NCBI RefSeq assembly: GCF_044360475.1
Contig: NZ_CP043494.1
Span: 11,036,001 to 11,100,000, forward strand
Direction: 5' to 3'
From: Archangium minus
GTDB taxonomy: Bacteria > Myxococcota > Myxococcia > Myxococcales > Myxococcaceae
Length of the DNA stretch: 64,000 nt
Shown one piece after another: positions 8,566 to 16,809 of the stretch; position 1 is the stretch's first letter, and the number at the start of each line of letters is the position of its first letter. The notes under the pieces are model-generated. The model searched no databases and was not told where the DNA came from. It saw only the letters and a list, made by a program, of their open reading frames with translations. A program made the translations under genes and the position numbers.

Positions 8566-8901
8566 GTCTTACTAGATTATCTCGAATTCCCACTCCATAT
8601 GTCAATCGTGCTTGCCACTGCGCGCCCATCACATCCATAGGCAGCAACAGGCATGTGACATTGAGAATTTGAGTGCTTCATCCACGGAAGAATCAAACGG
8701 CGATACAATGTCTTGATATCAACACGCGCCTCTCAAGAAAATCAGTTGGCTTGAGCTCCAACTTCATCCATGATGGCGGTCAACGCCTCGCATTGAGAGA
8801 GCAAATCAGCGGTGGCGCATTCAAGGCGTTGCAATCACAGAAGAACATGTCATCGCCATGAACCAGTATCTTGCTCGCTCATAATCCAAGGGAGAAAAAC
8901 C
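8566..8901. other. Intergenic region between cellulase and LPMO genes
   Basis: 336 bp without a gene, clearly lower in GC than its surroundings, holding the two divergent promoters and 5' leaders. A small inverted repeat, GTTGG-N8-CCAAC, lies at 8745-8762 and is a candidate regulator site. I could not assign -35/-10 elements with confidence. Confidence 0.5.
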
Positions 8902-9612
8902 ATGCTGGCAAAGAATGAAAGGACATGGCTGTCCCTCTCTCTGGCACTGGGAGTTGCCACGGTTGCACACGGCCACGGACTGATTCAGAACCCGCCGTCA
9001 CGCAATTGGTTCTGTGGAGCGCACACCAAGCCGGATGAAGTGGGGAGGCCGGGTGAATACGCGGAGTGCGCCGACGCCTTTCGAGATGACTTCTCTGGTG
9101 GCTATCAGTTCATGAGCGTGCTCACCCACGCGCAGGGACGGGCCGTGGTCAGTCCCCTGCCGCAGCACGTATGCGGCTTCGGCAGCGAGACCTGGCGCGG
9201 CGGCGCCACGCCCTGGGATAAGTCCATCAACTGGCCGACGAGCACCTTCAGCTCCGGTCCCCAGACCATCACCTGGAACATCTCTTGGGGGCCGCACTTC
9301 GACGACACCGAGGAGTTCCGCTATTGGATCACCAAGCCCGGCTTCGTCTATCAGGTAGGCAAGCCCCTGACCTGGGATGACTTCGAAGAGGAAGCGTTCT
9401 GCGTCCTGAAGTACGACGACCGCAACCCTAACGGTAATCCGGCGATTACCGCGGACAAGGCCAACGCGCTCTTCCACACCACGTGCAACGTGCCGCAGCG
9501 ACAGGGGCGCCACGTCATCTATGCCGAGTGGGGACGCAACCACTACACCTACGAGCGCTTCCACGGCTGCGTCGACGTGGTGTTCCCCGGCGCCTCCAGT
9601 ACTCAGCCCTAA
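8902..9612 (+). CDS. AA10 lytic polysaccharide monooxygenase
   Basis: Encodes 236 residues. A signal peptide (1-24) ends VAHG, leaving His25 as the mature N-terminus in HGLIQNPPSRNWFCG. This is the first ligand of the copper histidine brace of AA10 enzymes; the second is likely the His in WGPHFDD. Cys and Trp residues are abundant, as expected for an exported, disulfide-bonded protein. It oxidatively cleaves crystalline cellulose or chitin. The ATG at 8902 has GGGAG about 7 nt upstream. The divergent GH9 cellulase with CBM2 makes cellulose the more likely substrate, but chitin activity cannot be excluded. Confidence 0.92.
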   Translation: MLAKNERTWLSLSLALGVATVAHGHGLIQNPPSRNWFCGAHTKPDEVGRPGEYAECADAFRDDFSGGYQFMSVLTHAQGRAVVSPLPQHVCGFGSETWRGGATPWDKSINWPTSTFSSGPQTITWNISWGPHFDDTEEFRYWITKPGFVYQVGKPLTWDDFEEEAFCVLKYDDRNPNGNPAITADKANALFHTTCNVPQRQGRHVIYAEWGRNHYTYERFHGCVDVVFPGASSTQP

Positions 9613-9647
9613 AGGAGCACCGACACGAGCAATGACTGCTCGGTAGG

Positions 9648-9677
9648 AGGCCCGATCGCCACAGGGCGGTCGGGCCT
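9648..9677 (+). terminator. Hairpin after the LPMO gene
   Basis: A 13-bp stem (9648-9660 with 9665-9677, one G-T pair) with a 4-nt loop, 36 nt after the LPMO stop and before the convergent SDR gene end. A strong rho-independent-like structure without a T-tract. Confidence 0.7.
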
Positions 9678-9710
9678 GCCGTGCACCGTGCTACGGACTC
9701 ATGCGGGGAA

Positions 9711-10484
9711 CTACATGAGGCCGGCGGTGATGCCACCGTCCGACACATACACGCCACCCGTGCTGTAGCTGCTGTCCTCGCTGGCGAGGAAGAGGTACAT
9801 CCGGGCGATCTCCTCGTTCGTCCCGTAGCGTTTCATGGGGACGCGCGCCGTGAGGGTGCTCTTCATCTGCTCCTCGGCGCCGGGGGCGAGGCGCCGGTGA
9901 GTCGACGCCATCATGTCGTTGTCGATGACGCCCGGGCATACCGCGTTCACCCGGATATGGAACGGCGCGCCGTCATGCGCCAGTGCGCGCGTCATCCCCA
10001 CCACCGCGTGCTTGCTGGTGGTGTACGCGGAGTGCGACGGAAACCCGGCGACTCCCACGATGGACGAGGTGAGGATGATGCTCCCGCCCCCGCGCTTCTG
10101 GAGCTCGGGGAAGGCGTATTTGACGGACAACCACGTGCCGCGCACGTTGGTGGCGATCACCTGGTCGAAGTCCTCCACGGTGTGCTCGAGGATGTGCTTG
10201 TAAGGACCCTCGGTGCCCGCGTTGCTCACCAGCACGTCCACGCCACCGTAGCGCTCCACGGCGTGCCGCACATAGAGCTGCGTGTCCTCCACCTTCGACA
10301 CGTCCGCCACCGTGTAGCTGAGGTTCTCGTGGTTGATGTCCTGCATCGTCTTGCGCAGCTTCTCCTCGCTGCGACCCACGATGAGCACCTTGGCTCCCTG
10401 CTCCACGAACACCTTCGCCGCCGCCGCCCCGATACCGCTCCCCCCGCCAGTGATGATCGCGACCTTCTTGTCCAACTTCTTCAT
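9711..10484 (-). CDS. Short-chain dehydrogenase/reductase (SDR)
   Basis: Encodes 257 residues of the classical SDR family: cofactor motif GGGSGIG near residue 13, NAG motif (VSNAGTEG), and catalytic Ser plus YxxxK (SAYTTSK). An Arg after the second strand (IVGRSEEKL) suggests NADP preference. The ATG at 10484 follows GAAGGG; longer upstream frames are antisense to other genes. It lies downstream of the propeller lipoprotein on the same strand, 143 bp away, so it may or may not be co-transcribed. Substrate unknown. Confidence 0.9.
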   Translation of the reverse strand: MKKLDKKVAIITGGGSGIGAAAAKVFVEQGAKVLIVGRSEEKLRKTMQDINHENLSYTVADVSKVEDTQLYVRHAVERYGGVDVLVSNAGTEGPYKHILEHTVEDFDQVIATNVRGTWLSVKYAFPELQKRGGGSIILTSSIVGVAGFPSHSAYTTSKHAVVGMTRALAHDGAPFHIRVNAVCPGVIDNDMMASTHRRLAPGAEEQMKSTLTARVPMKRYGTNEEIARMYLFLASEDSSYSTGGVYVSDGGITAGLM

Positions 10485-10627
10485 AATGGCCCTTCGCTGA
10501 TGTGCGACCCGGGACCCCCCCGGTGGCCACCATTGTTGGAAAGAAGACGGATTTTCAGCAAGCACGGGGAGCAGGAAGGCCTCGGCTTCCTGCCCCCAGA
10601 ACCGGTGGAATCGCCCGTGTTTCTGAC

Positions 10628-11749
10628 TCAGCTGGGGATGATGGACGTGAGACCGAAGTACATCACGGACGGGTCCGCGGGCGAGAACGCAATCGACGAC
10701 ACACCATCGTTGGCGTTGTGCGTCTGCGTCACCACGCCCGTCGCGTGGTCGTACTTGTAGATGTCCGTGCCATAGTCCTGGAAGTAGGTGCCAAACTCGA
10801 AATAAATGACGTGGGCGTCCTTCGGATGCGGCGCGACCAGAGGGCCGTTCCCCAACGTCACGGTCTCTGACTCCTCCACCACCGGAGCGAAGTTCTGGCC
10901 GCCGTCCGCCGAGCGGTAGAGCTTGCGGATGCTCGTCTCCAGGTCCAGACCCGCGAGCCAGACGATCTGCCCGTTCGCCGGGGACACGGCAATGGTGAAC
11001 CCGTTGGCGCGGCCCGTCGACAGGCCCTTCACCTGCTTCCAGGTGGAGCCACCGTTGGTCGAGACGAAGGCCCCCTGGCTGGCCAGACCAAACAACACGT
11101 GGTTGAGGTTGGCTGGGTCGAACGCCACCGAGTAGCCGAGGACGAAGTCTCCGCTGGCTGGAGCCACACCAAGGGCCTTCCACGAGGCGCCACCATTGAA
11201 GGACTCGTAAAGTTGGCCCCGCCTGTCACCGACGCGCACGTGGCTGCCGTTGGCGGCGTCCACGCCCAGGCCCAGGATGTTGGCCACAGGTGAGGTCAAC
11301 GCGGTGATCGTAGTGCCCTCGATGCGGTAGAGGCCCGAGCCATTCTCCGCCCACGCATAAGCACGGCCACCGGCCGCGGCGGTCAGCGTCAGGCCTGCGG
11401 GCACCGTCCCAATGGAGCTCCAGGTGCAGCCCGCGTCGGTGGAGCGGATGACGCTGTTCGCGTGCACCGCGAGCAACGTGTTCGCCGTGTCCAGCGCCAC
11501 CAACCCTGGGGTGTACACGGTGCCCGTGAGCGTCCCCGTCGACGCGAGGGTCGCGCCCTCGTCCCGAGTGAAGGAGATGGCATTCGTCCCAGTAATGTGA
11601 CTGCACGTAGGCACGGTCCAACCCGCCAGAGCCTTCTGCTGCTCGACGACCTGAGGGGAGGAATCATCCTGCCCGCCGCCGCAGGCTGACAGGGCGAGCA
11701 TCGCGGACACCACGGCAATGACCGGCGGATTCCTTCTCACAAAATGCAT
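10628..11749 (-). CDS. Beta-propeller (BNR/sialidase-like repeat) lipoprotein
   Basis: Encodes 373 residues. A type II signal peptide ends in the lipobox LSAC-GGG (Cys at about 23), so the protein should be membrane-anchored outside the cytoplasm. The rest contains repeated SxDxGxTW-type motifs (RSTDAGCTWSSIG, STNGGSTWKQVK, RSADGGQNFAPV, FTRDEGATLA). These mark BNR/VPS10-like propeller blades seen in xyloglucanase-type and photosystem-assembly-like folds. No catalytic residues were identified, so a binding or scaffold role is as likely as an enzymatic one. Upstream AGAGAGAG is the probable ribosome site. Confidence 0.75.
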   Translation of the reverse strand: MHFVRRNPPVIAVVSAMLALSACGGGQDDSSPQVVEQQKALAGWTVPTCSHITGTNAISFTRDEGATLASTGTLTGTVYTPGLVALDTANTLLAVHANSVIRSTDAGCTWSSIGTVPAGLTLTAAAGGRAYAWAENGSGLYRIEGTTITALTSPVANILGLGVDAANGSHVRVGDRRGQLYESFNGGASWKALGVAPASGDFVLGYSVAFDPANLNHVLFGLASQGAFVSTNGGSTWKQVKGLSTGRANGFTIAVSPANGQIVWLAGLDLETSIRKLYRSADGGQNFAPVVEESETVTLGNGPLVAPHPKDAHVIYFEFGTYFQDYGTDIYKYDHATGVVTQTHNANDGVSSIAFSPADPSVMYFGLTSIIPS

Positions 11750-12026
11750 TTTCTCTCTCTTTTAGAATGCCAAGAAATAGATGAATCGACAGCGCGCTGT
11801 GCGGGAATGCCTTTCCTGGCACTGCACCGCACGAAGCACCTACTGCCGAGAATCCATCTCCCCGTCAAATAACAATCATTTGTCGCAGCAAGCAGCTTTA
11901 AAGAAGAGACTTGCAAGCATCAGCAGAGCAATGGCAGCTTGAGCCGATTCCAGCAAATCAGACATACAAAAGAGGCTCAAGCATACGTTCTCGGCAAATT
12001 GACGTGCCATGACTGCACGGGAGGAG
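11750..12026. other. Low-GC intergenic region
   Basis: The stretch between the propeller lipoprotein start and the ridA terminator is markedly AT-richer than its surroundings. It should hold the lipoprotein promoter (reading minus). I see no open reading frame or clear promoter boxes in it. Confidence 0.4.
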
Positions 12027-12053
12027 GCTCGACCGCCCGCGGTGCGGTCGAGC
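12027..12053 (-). terminator. Terminator of the disrupted ridA-like gene
   Basis: Perfect 10-bp stem GCTCGACCGC (12027-12036) with GCGGTCGAGC (12044-12053) and a 7-nt loop. It lies 22 nt downstream of the native ridA stop (12076-12078, minus strand), which supports that stop as the true end of the gene before the insertion. Confidence 0.75.
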
Positions 12054-12081
12054 GTGCCTGTGCTGAGCTACGAGCTCAGGC

Positions 12082-12090
12082 GGGGAGAAC
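12082..12090 (+). repeat. Left target-site duplication of the IS4-type element
   Basis: The 9-bp GGGGAGAAC at 12082-12090 is repeated exactly at 15970-15978. The two copies flank the 19-bp terminal inverted repeats of the IS4-type element, which marks a simple transposition event. Confidence 0.9.
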
Positions 12091-12162
12091 CTGAGGCATC
12101 CCCTCATTTAGCAAGCTGGCGAGGAGGGGGTCGGTAGGCTGTTTAGTTCGAGCAGTAGGGTC

Positions 12163-12619
12163 ATGGACGTTACCGGAGAAGTGGGTACTTCAGCTATCAA
12201 CGAGCAGCAGGTCCATGAATTCCTCTCCAGCCTCTTCGCCGAGGACGTCCACGCCAAGCGGGTGCTGTCACTGTCGCTGGCGACGCTGGGGGTCATCCAC
12301 GCCGCGAGTTTGTCGGTGTACGCCATCGGGCAGGCCGTGGCGGTGGCGCGAGGCACCAAGGGCAAGCACGGGGTGAAGCAGGTAGACAGGTTGCTGTCCA
12401 ATGCGGGCTTGAACGTGTGGCACCTGTTCAGTCTGTGGGTGCCGTACATGCTGGCCCAGCGCACCGAGGCCGTCATCGCCTTGGACTGGACGGACTTCGA
12501 CGATGATGACCACACCACCCTGGTGGCTTCGCTGCTGACGAAGCACGGCCGCCCTACGCCCCTGGTGTGGCTGACAGTGCACAAGTCCACCCTCAAGGGC
12601 CAGCGCAACGACGTGGAGG
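12163..12619 (+). pseudogene. IS4-family transposase, 5' part
   Basis: First 152 codons of a DDE transposase of the IS4 superfamily (AGQAVAVARGTKGKHGVKQV-like helical region; first catalytic Asp likely in ALDWTDFDDDD). Reading is lost at 12620, where IS66 begins; the frame then runs into IS66 DNA and stops at 12690. Joined to 15240 after removal of IS66 and one target copy, the frame continues perfectly (QRNDVE then DTVLLRLRELIPG). Confidence 0.9.
12612..12619 (+). repeat. Left target-site duplication of the IS66 element
   Basis: The 8-bp CGTGGAGG at 12612-12619 recurs at 15232-15239, directly flanking the IS66 ends. Eight base pairs is the duplication size known for the IS66 family. Confidence 0.92.
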
Positions 12620-12692
12620 GTAAGCGCTCGGTGGACCACACCTTCCGCGTGAGGGAGGAGCCGTTCAGCGTCGCGTTCCAGGAGGTGTAGAC

Positions 12693-13070
12693 ATGGGACG
12701 CAACACGGAAAGAGTGGACGCAACGCTGGCGAGGGCGGCGGCAAGCAACTACTGGACGGAGGCCGAAGCGCAGGCGGTGCTGGAGGCCTACGAGGCGAGC
12801 GGGCTGTCGGTGGCGGAGTTCGCCCGCCGCCATGGGCTTACGCCACAGCGGCTGAGGTGGTGGAAGAAGCGGCGGGCCGGGGAGGCGGGCCCGGCGCTCT
12901 CGTTCGTCCCGGTGCACGTCACGGCGCCGCCCTCGCCAGAAGCACGTGGGGCACCGGGCACAGCCAGCATGGAGGTGCTACTGGCCAGGGGCCGGCGCAT
13001 CCGAGTGGAGCCGGGCTTCGACGCGCACGCGCTGGCGCGGCTGGTGAGGGCGCTGGAGGAAGCATGCTGA
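12693..13070 (+). CDS. IS66 accessory protein (TnpA/InsA-like)
   Basis: Encodes 125 residues. It has an N-terminal helix-turn-helix (EAVLEAYEASG..AEFARRHGLTPQRLRWWKKR) of the kind found in the first ORF of IS66 elements, where it probably binds the element ends. Its stop overlaps the tnpB start by 7 nt (ATGCTGA), showing translational coupling. Intact. Confidence 0.85.
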   Translation: MGRNTERVDATLARAAASNYWTEAEAQAVLEAYEASGLSVAEFARRHGLTPQRLRWWKKRRAGEAGPALSFVPVHVTAPPSPEARGAPGTASMEVLLARGRRIRVEPGFDAHALARLVRALEEAC

Positions 13071-13435
13071 CACTACCCTCCTCGGTGCGCATCCACCTGG
13101 CGAGCCAGCCGGTGGACATGCGCAAGTCCTTCGACGGGCTGTCCTTGCTGGCACGACAGGTCCTGCGAGAGGACCCGCTGAGTGGACACCTCTTCGTCTT
13201 CTTCAACCGCACGCGCGACATGGTGAAGGTGTTGTGGTGGCACTCCGGTGGCTTCTGCCTCTTCTCCAAGCGCCTGGAGAAGGGCAGCTTCCGCCTGCCG
13301 CGCCCGCTACCGGAGGACACGGGCGCCGTCATCCTGGAAGCGGTGGAGCTCACCCTGCTGCTGGAGGGGATTGATTTGAAGGCCAGTGTCCGCCGGCCTC
13401 GCTGGCAGCCCCCACCTGAGAAGTCGGTTGCTTGA
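13064..13435 (+). CDS. tnpB: IS66 accessory protein TnpB
   Basis: Encodes 123 residues of the TnpB (IS66 Orf2) family, recognised from VDMRKSFDGLSLLARQ and the FNRTRDMVKVLWWHSGG block. TnpB is required for IS66 transposition, but its biochemical role is not settled. It starts inside the end of the preceding gene. Intact and full length. Confidence 0.93.
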   Translation: MLTLPSSVRIHLASQPVDMRKSFDGLSLLARQVLREDPLSGHLFVFFNRTRDMVKVLWWHSGGFCLFSKRLEKGSFRLPRPLPEDTGAVILEAVELTLLLEGIDLKASVRRPRWQPPPEKSVA

Positions 13436-13471
13436 GAATACCTCTTGCGTCCTGGGTCCGGGTCATGGCTC

Positions 13472-15141
13472 ATGTCCCGGGACATGAGCGGCGCGGCTCC
13501 CGGCAAGAAGACGACGGACGTACACGGCGTGGCGGCGCTGCTGCGCACGCTGCTGGCCGAGGGCCAGGACGAGCAGGTGATTGAGCTGGTGGTGGGCCTG
13601 CTCTCGCAATTGGTGGAGAAGAACACCGAGTTGGAGTTGCGGCTGCGCAAGGCGCTGCGCCAGCGGTTTGGCCGCCAAAGCGAGAAGCTCTCCGCCGAGC
13701 AACTGTCGCTGTTCCTGGAGCAACTGGGCCAGCAGAACGCCGGGGCCCAAGAGGCGGCGCCGCCCCAGGCCGGGGACGCAGGCGTCGCGGCGGGCTCCAC
13801 GCCGCCCTCCAAGCCACCCCACAAGGAATCGCGAAAGAAGGAGCGCAAGGGGCACGGGCGCCGCCCGCTGCCCTCCAGCCTGCCGCGCGAGCAGCGCGTC
13901 CACCAGCCCCCGCCCGAGGCGCTGCGGTGCGAGGCATGCGGGCGGGACAAGACGTGCTGTGGCCAGGAGAAGAGTGAGACATTGGAGTGGGTGCCTGGCC
14001 ACTTCAAGGTGATTGAGGAGGTACGGCCCAAGTACGCCTGCCGGCCGTGTGGTGACGGGCTGGTGGTGGCGCCTCCCGCCGACAGGGTGATTGAGGGGGA
14101 TTGCCCGGACCGGGCCTGGTGGCCCACGTCCTCGTCTCCAAATTCAAGGACCACCTGCCGCTGCACCGGCTGAGCGGCATCTACGCGCGCCATGGCGTGC
14201 AGCTGCGTACCTCGACGCTCTCGGACTGGGTGGCCGCGGGCGCCGACACCCTCCAGCCGCTGGCCCGGGAGGTGGCCCAACGGGCGCTGGCCTCGCACGT
14301 GCTGCAGAGCGACGATACGCACCTGAAGGTGCTCGACAGAGAGCACCCCAACGGACTCAAGCGCGGGCACATGTGGGTGTACTTGGGGGACACCACCTGG
14401 GCGGCCTTCGTCTACACGCCGGACTGGAAGGAAGAAGGGCCCCTGTCCTTCCTGGACAAGCGTGAGGGCTGGCTGCTGGTGGACGGGTACAAGGGCTACG
14501 ACAAGCTGTTTACCCGCCAGGGCGCCACCGCGGTGGAGGTGGGGTGCTGGAGCCATGCCCGTCGCTACTTCGTCGAGGCCTTGGACGCCGGTGACACACG
14601 AGCGGCGCTGCCGCTCTCTCTCATCGGCCGGCTCTTCGAGGTGGAGCGCGAAGCCGACGAGCAGCAGGTGGAGGAGACCGAGCGGCTGCGCAGGCGTGAC
14701 ACGCTCTCACGCGCTGTCACGGAGCAACTGGGGCGCTGGATGGCCGAAGTCTACAACCGGGAGCCGCCGAAGAGTCCGCTGGCACGGGCGTGCCGCTACG
14801 CCATCAACCAGTGGAAGTCGCTGACGCGCTTCATGGAGGACGCGCGCCTGCCGCTGCACAACAACGCCTCGGAGCTGCGGCTGCGGGAGATTGCCGTCGG
14901 CAGGAAGAACTACCTTTTCGCCGGCAGCGACGCGGGAGCCGAGCGCGCCGCGTGCGTGTACACGCTGGTGGCCACGTGCGTGCTGGCCGGGGTGGAGCCG
15001 TGGGCGTACCTGGCTGACGTGCTGGAGAAGCTCGCCCAGGGCTGGCCGCAGCGCCGTCTCGAGGAACTGCTGCCGCCCATGTGGAAGGCCGCGCGCGCGG
15101 CTGCCTCGCAGACGCCCTCCACCTCTTCTGCCGCGACCTGA
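13472..15141 (+). pseudogene. tnpC: IS66 transposase TnpC with one-base frameshift
   Basis: The 5' part (to about 14099) encodes the TnpC leucine-rich start and a zinc-binding CxxC region (CEACGRDKTCCG). The 3' part (from about 14100) encodes the DDE catalytic domain (SDDTHLKVLD; DGYKGYDKL; the NNASELRLREIAVGRKNYLF end). The frame is broken at a G run (14095-14099): one more G would restore IEGGLPGPGLVAH. Together about 555 codons, normal for TnpC. The start is uncertain among ATGs at 13472 and 13484. It may be a real mutation or a homopolymer sequencing error. Confidence 0.88.
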
Positions 15142-15232
15142 GCACCGCCCATCCCCGTCGGCAGACCGGCGGGCGGCGCACCCGTTATCACATCTGCGCC
15201 GCCCCCCTGCACCGCTCTGCCGAGTGGATACC

Positions 15233-15951
15233 GTGGAGGACACCGTCCTGCTACGCCTGCGCGAACTGATTCCGGGCGAGGTGAAGGTGACGGTACTTGC
15301 CGACCGGGGCTTCGCTGACCAGGCACTGTATGCGCTGCTGGCGCAGTTGGGCTTCTCGTACGTGGTGCGCTTCCGCAAATCCATCACGGTGACGAACACA
15401 GACGGGGAGCGCAAACCCGCGGGGAGTGGGTGCCGAAGTCGGGCCACCTGCGCACGCTCAAAGGAGCGCGAGTCACGGCGGACGAGACAGAAGTGGCTGC
15501 CGTGGTGTGCCTGAAGAAGAAGGGCATGAAGGATGCTTGGTGTCTGGCCACCAACCTGGTGGATGCCTCCGGTGCCGAGGTCGTCGCGCTCTACCGCCGC
15601 CGTTTCACCATCGAAGAGGGTTTCAGGGATGTGAAGGACTTGCGCTTCGGTATGGGCCTGTCTTCGGTGCGCATCGCCGAGACGGACAGGCGAGACAGGT
15701 TGCTGCTGGTCAGTGCCCTGGCGTGCGCGCTGCTGACGCTGCTGGGGGCCGCGGGCGAGAGTCTCGGCATGGAGCGCTACCTCAAGGCCAACACCTCCAA
15801 GAAGCGCACCTACTCCCTCTTCCGTCAGGGATGTATGTACTACAAGGCCCTGCCCATGATGCGAGAAGCCGAGTTGCGTCCTCTCATGGAGCGCTTCGCC
15901 CAACTCGTCCGTGAGCAGCTCGTTTTCCGCGAAGCTTTCGGTCTCATCTAA
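15233..15951 (+). pseudogene. IS4-family transposase, 3' part with frameshift
   Basis: Continues the transposase begun at 12163. It carries LADRGFADQALY (second catalytic Asp) and the Y-(2)-R-(3)-E signature YRRRFTIEEGFRDVKDLRFG of IS4 transposases with the catalytic Glu. One base is missing in the G run 15421-15424; adding it joins DGERKPAG to EWVPKSGHL. The reconstructed gene would be 390 codons including stop, an exact multiple of three, which supports both the excision model and the single missing base. Confidence 0.9.
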
Positions 15952-15969
15952 AATGAGGGGATGGCTCAG

Positions 15970-16371
15970 GGGGAGAACGGCAACCGCTTCCACTTCGAAC
16001 AGCATTCCGTCGAGTGCCAGGCGCGGTACTGGAATCAACGTACAGGTCGGCTTCATGCCGGCAGTCCACGCGCGCTCGAGCTCGGAGCCGAAGACCTTCA
16101 GCCTCTCCTCGGAATGGTCCACGATGAGGACGGTGAGCTTGGCGACATCACCCACCCCAGCCCCCTCGGATTCCAGCGCCGTACGGAGATTGCTCAACGC
16201 TTGCCGGACCTGCAAACGGAAGTCTGGCTGGAGCGCTCCGGACTCGTTCTCTCCGCCTTGTCCGGCGATGTAGATGAGACGGGAGCCAGGCGCGACCCGG
16301 GCAACGTGTGAATAGCCGTGGGCTGTCGGGTCATAGAGCCCCTTGGGATTCGCCAGCACCAGAGGGGACAC
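15970..16371 (-). pseudogene. RidA/YjgF-family protein, interrupted by the IS4 element two codons before its stop
   Basis: Encodes a RidA-like domain (SRLIYIAGQGGENESG; PTCTLIPVPRLALDGMLFEVEAVAVL). These small trimeric proteins deaminate reactive enamine/imine intermediates. The IS4-type element entered just before the last codon: after VLP the native sequence resumes at 12081 with Ala and TGA (12076). Rebuilt, the gene is 136 codons from a GTG at 16371. In the present DNA the frame instead runs more than 400 codons into the antisense strand of the transposons, adding a foreign tail. Upstream the frame is open into an rraA fragment. Confidence 0.78.
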
Positions 16372-16506
16372 CGTGGAGGGTTCTGCTGACAACGCCTTCT
16401 CCGACGTGACGATACCGTCCGCATCCGCGTAGAGGTAATGACCGGGCCGGAAGGTGACTCCCGCGAAGCGCACTTCCACCTCGCGCTGTCCCTCGTTGCG
16501 GCGGCG
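16372..16506 (-). pseudogene. C-terminal fragment of an RraA-like protein, in frame with ridA
   Basis: The minus-strand frame directly upstream of the RidA domain encodes VRFAGVTFRPGHYLYADADG, the typical C-terminal strand of RraA / 4-hydroxy-4-methyl-2-oxoglutarate aldolase-like proteins. The N-terminal two-thirds is missing. There is no stop between this fragment and the RidA domain. Either the two genes were fused by loss of the rraA stop, or this is the end of a once bifunctional protein. Confidence 0.6.
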
Positions 16507-16529
16507 CGGCGAACGGCGGCTCGCGGCCT

Positions 16530-16589
16530 ACCGAGCTCGCCTTCTTCAACCGCGTTCAGGTCTATTTCCAGGGCCGCCGTGCCCGTTGA
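16530..16589 (+). pseudogene. Short C-terminal remnant of an unknown protein
   Basis: A plus-strand frame ending at the TGA at 16587 encodes TELAFFNRVQVYFQGRRAR, protein-like in composition but without a start or upstream domain. It lies where the N-terminal part of the rraA-like gene should be. Probably debris from a rearrangement. Confidence 0.25.
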
Positions 16590-16691
16590 TGCAGCGTTGG
16601 GGCAGAGCGCCTCGGTGCCGTGTCAGGGCAATCGCGTACCCGAGGCGACGCCGCCCCCTGTAATGCCGGTGTTCGCCGCGAGGTTGGCCGA

Positions 16692-16806
16692 CTACCAGGC
16701 CATCACGTAGTCGATGACCATCTCGTCATAGACGGTGAACGCGCCATCGGTCTGGGTCAGCACGGTGAAGACGTGCTGCTCACCCACGCTTGGCTGCTGT
16801 CCCCCA
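16692..16806 (-). pseudogene. Protein remnant downstream of the LysM gene
   Basis: A minus-strand frame ending at the TAG at 16692-16694 encodes GEQHVFTVLTQTDGAFTVYD then EMVIDYVMAW. It begins in a different frame at the very end of the LysM/CHAP-like gene. It could be the C-terminus of a lost neighbouring gene or of a longer ancestral version of that gene. No ribosome site was seen. Confidence 0.35.
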
Positions 16807-16809
16807 AAG

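Larger units (their letters stand above)
12620..15231 (+). mobile_element. IS66-family insertion sequence (2612 bp)
   Basis: Begins with GTAAGCGCTCGG and ends with the inverted GTATCCACTCGG, imperfect terminal repeats of the IS66 type. It carries the three-gene order tnpA-like, tnpB, tnpC. The tnpC gene has a one-base frameshift, so the copy is probably inactive. It inserted into the IS4-type transposase gene and therefore arrived later. Confidence 0.92.
12091..15969 (+). mobile_element. IS4-family insertion sequence, interrupted by an IS66 element
   Basis: Terminal inverted repeats of 19 bp with one mismatch, CTGAG(G/C)CATCCCCTCATTT, lie at 12091-12109 and, inverted, at 15951-15969. Exact 9-bp duplications are outside them. 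Removing the 2612-bp IS66 element and one copy of its 8-bp duplication leaves about 1.26 kb, a normal IS4-family size with one DDE transposase gene. The transposase is broken twice (by IS66 and by a one-base frameshift), so the element should not move by itself. Confidence 0.9.

Noticed and set aside
6886..8640. 584-codon plus-strand frame
   Set aside because: Antisense to the GH9 cellulase; rich in Arg/Val/Gly as expected from a high-GC shadow frame, with no recognisable domain.
11815..11835. TGGCAC near a GC pair, like a sigma-54 promoter
   Set aside because: The spacing between the GG and GC elements is 9 rather than 10 nt and the -12 box does not match TTGC; no activator is nearby.
14707..16479. 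590-codon minus-strand frame
   Set aside because: Only the part above 15970 is real (RidA plus RraA fragment). The remainder is antisense read-through of the IS4 and IS66 elements.
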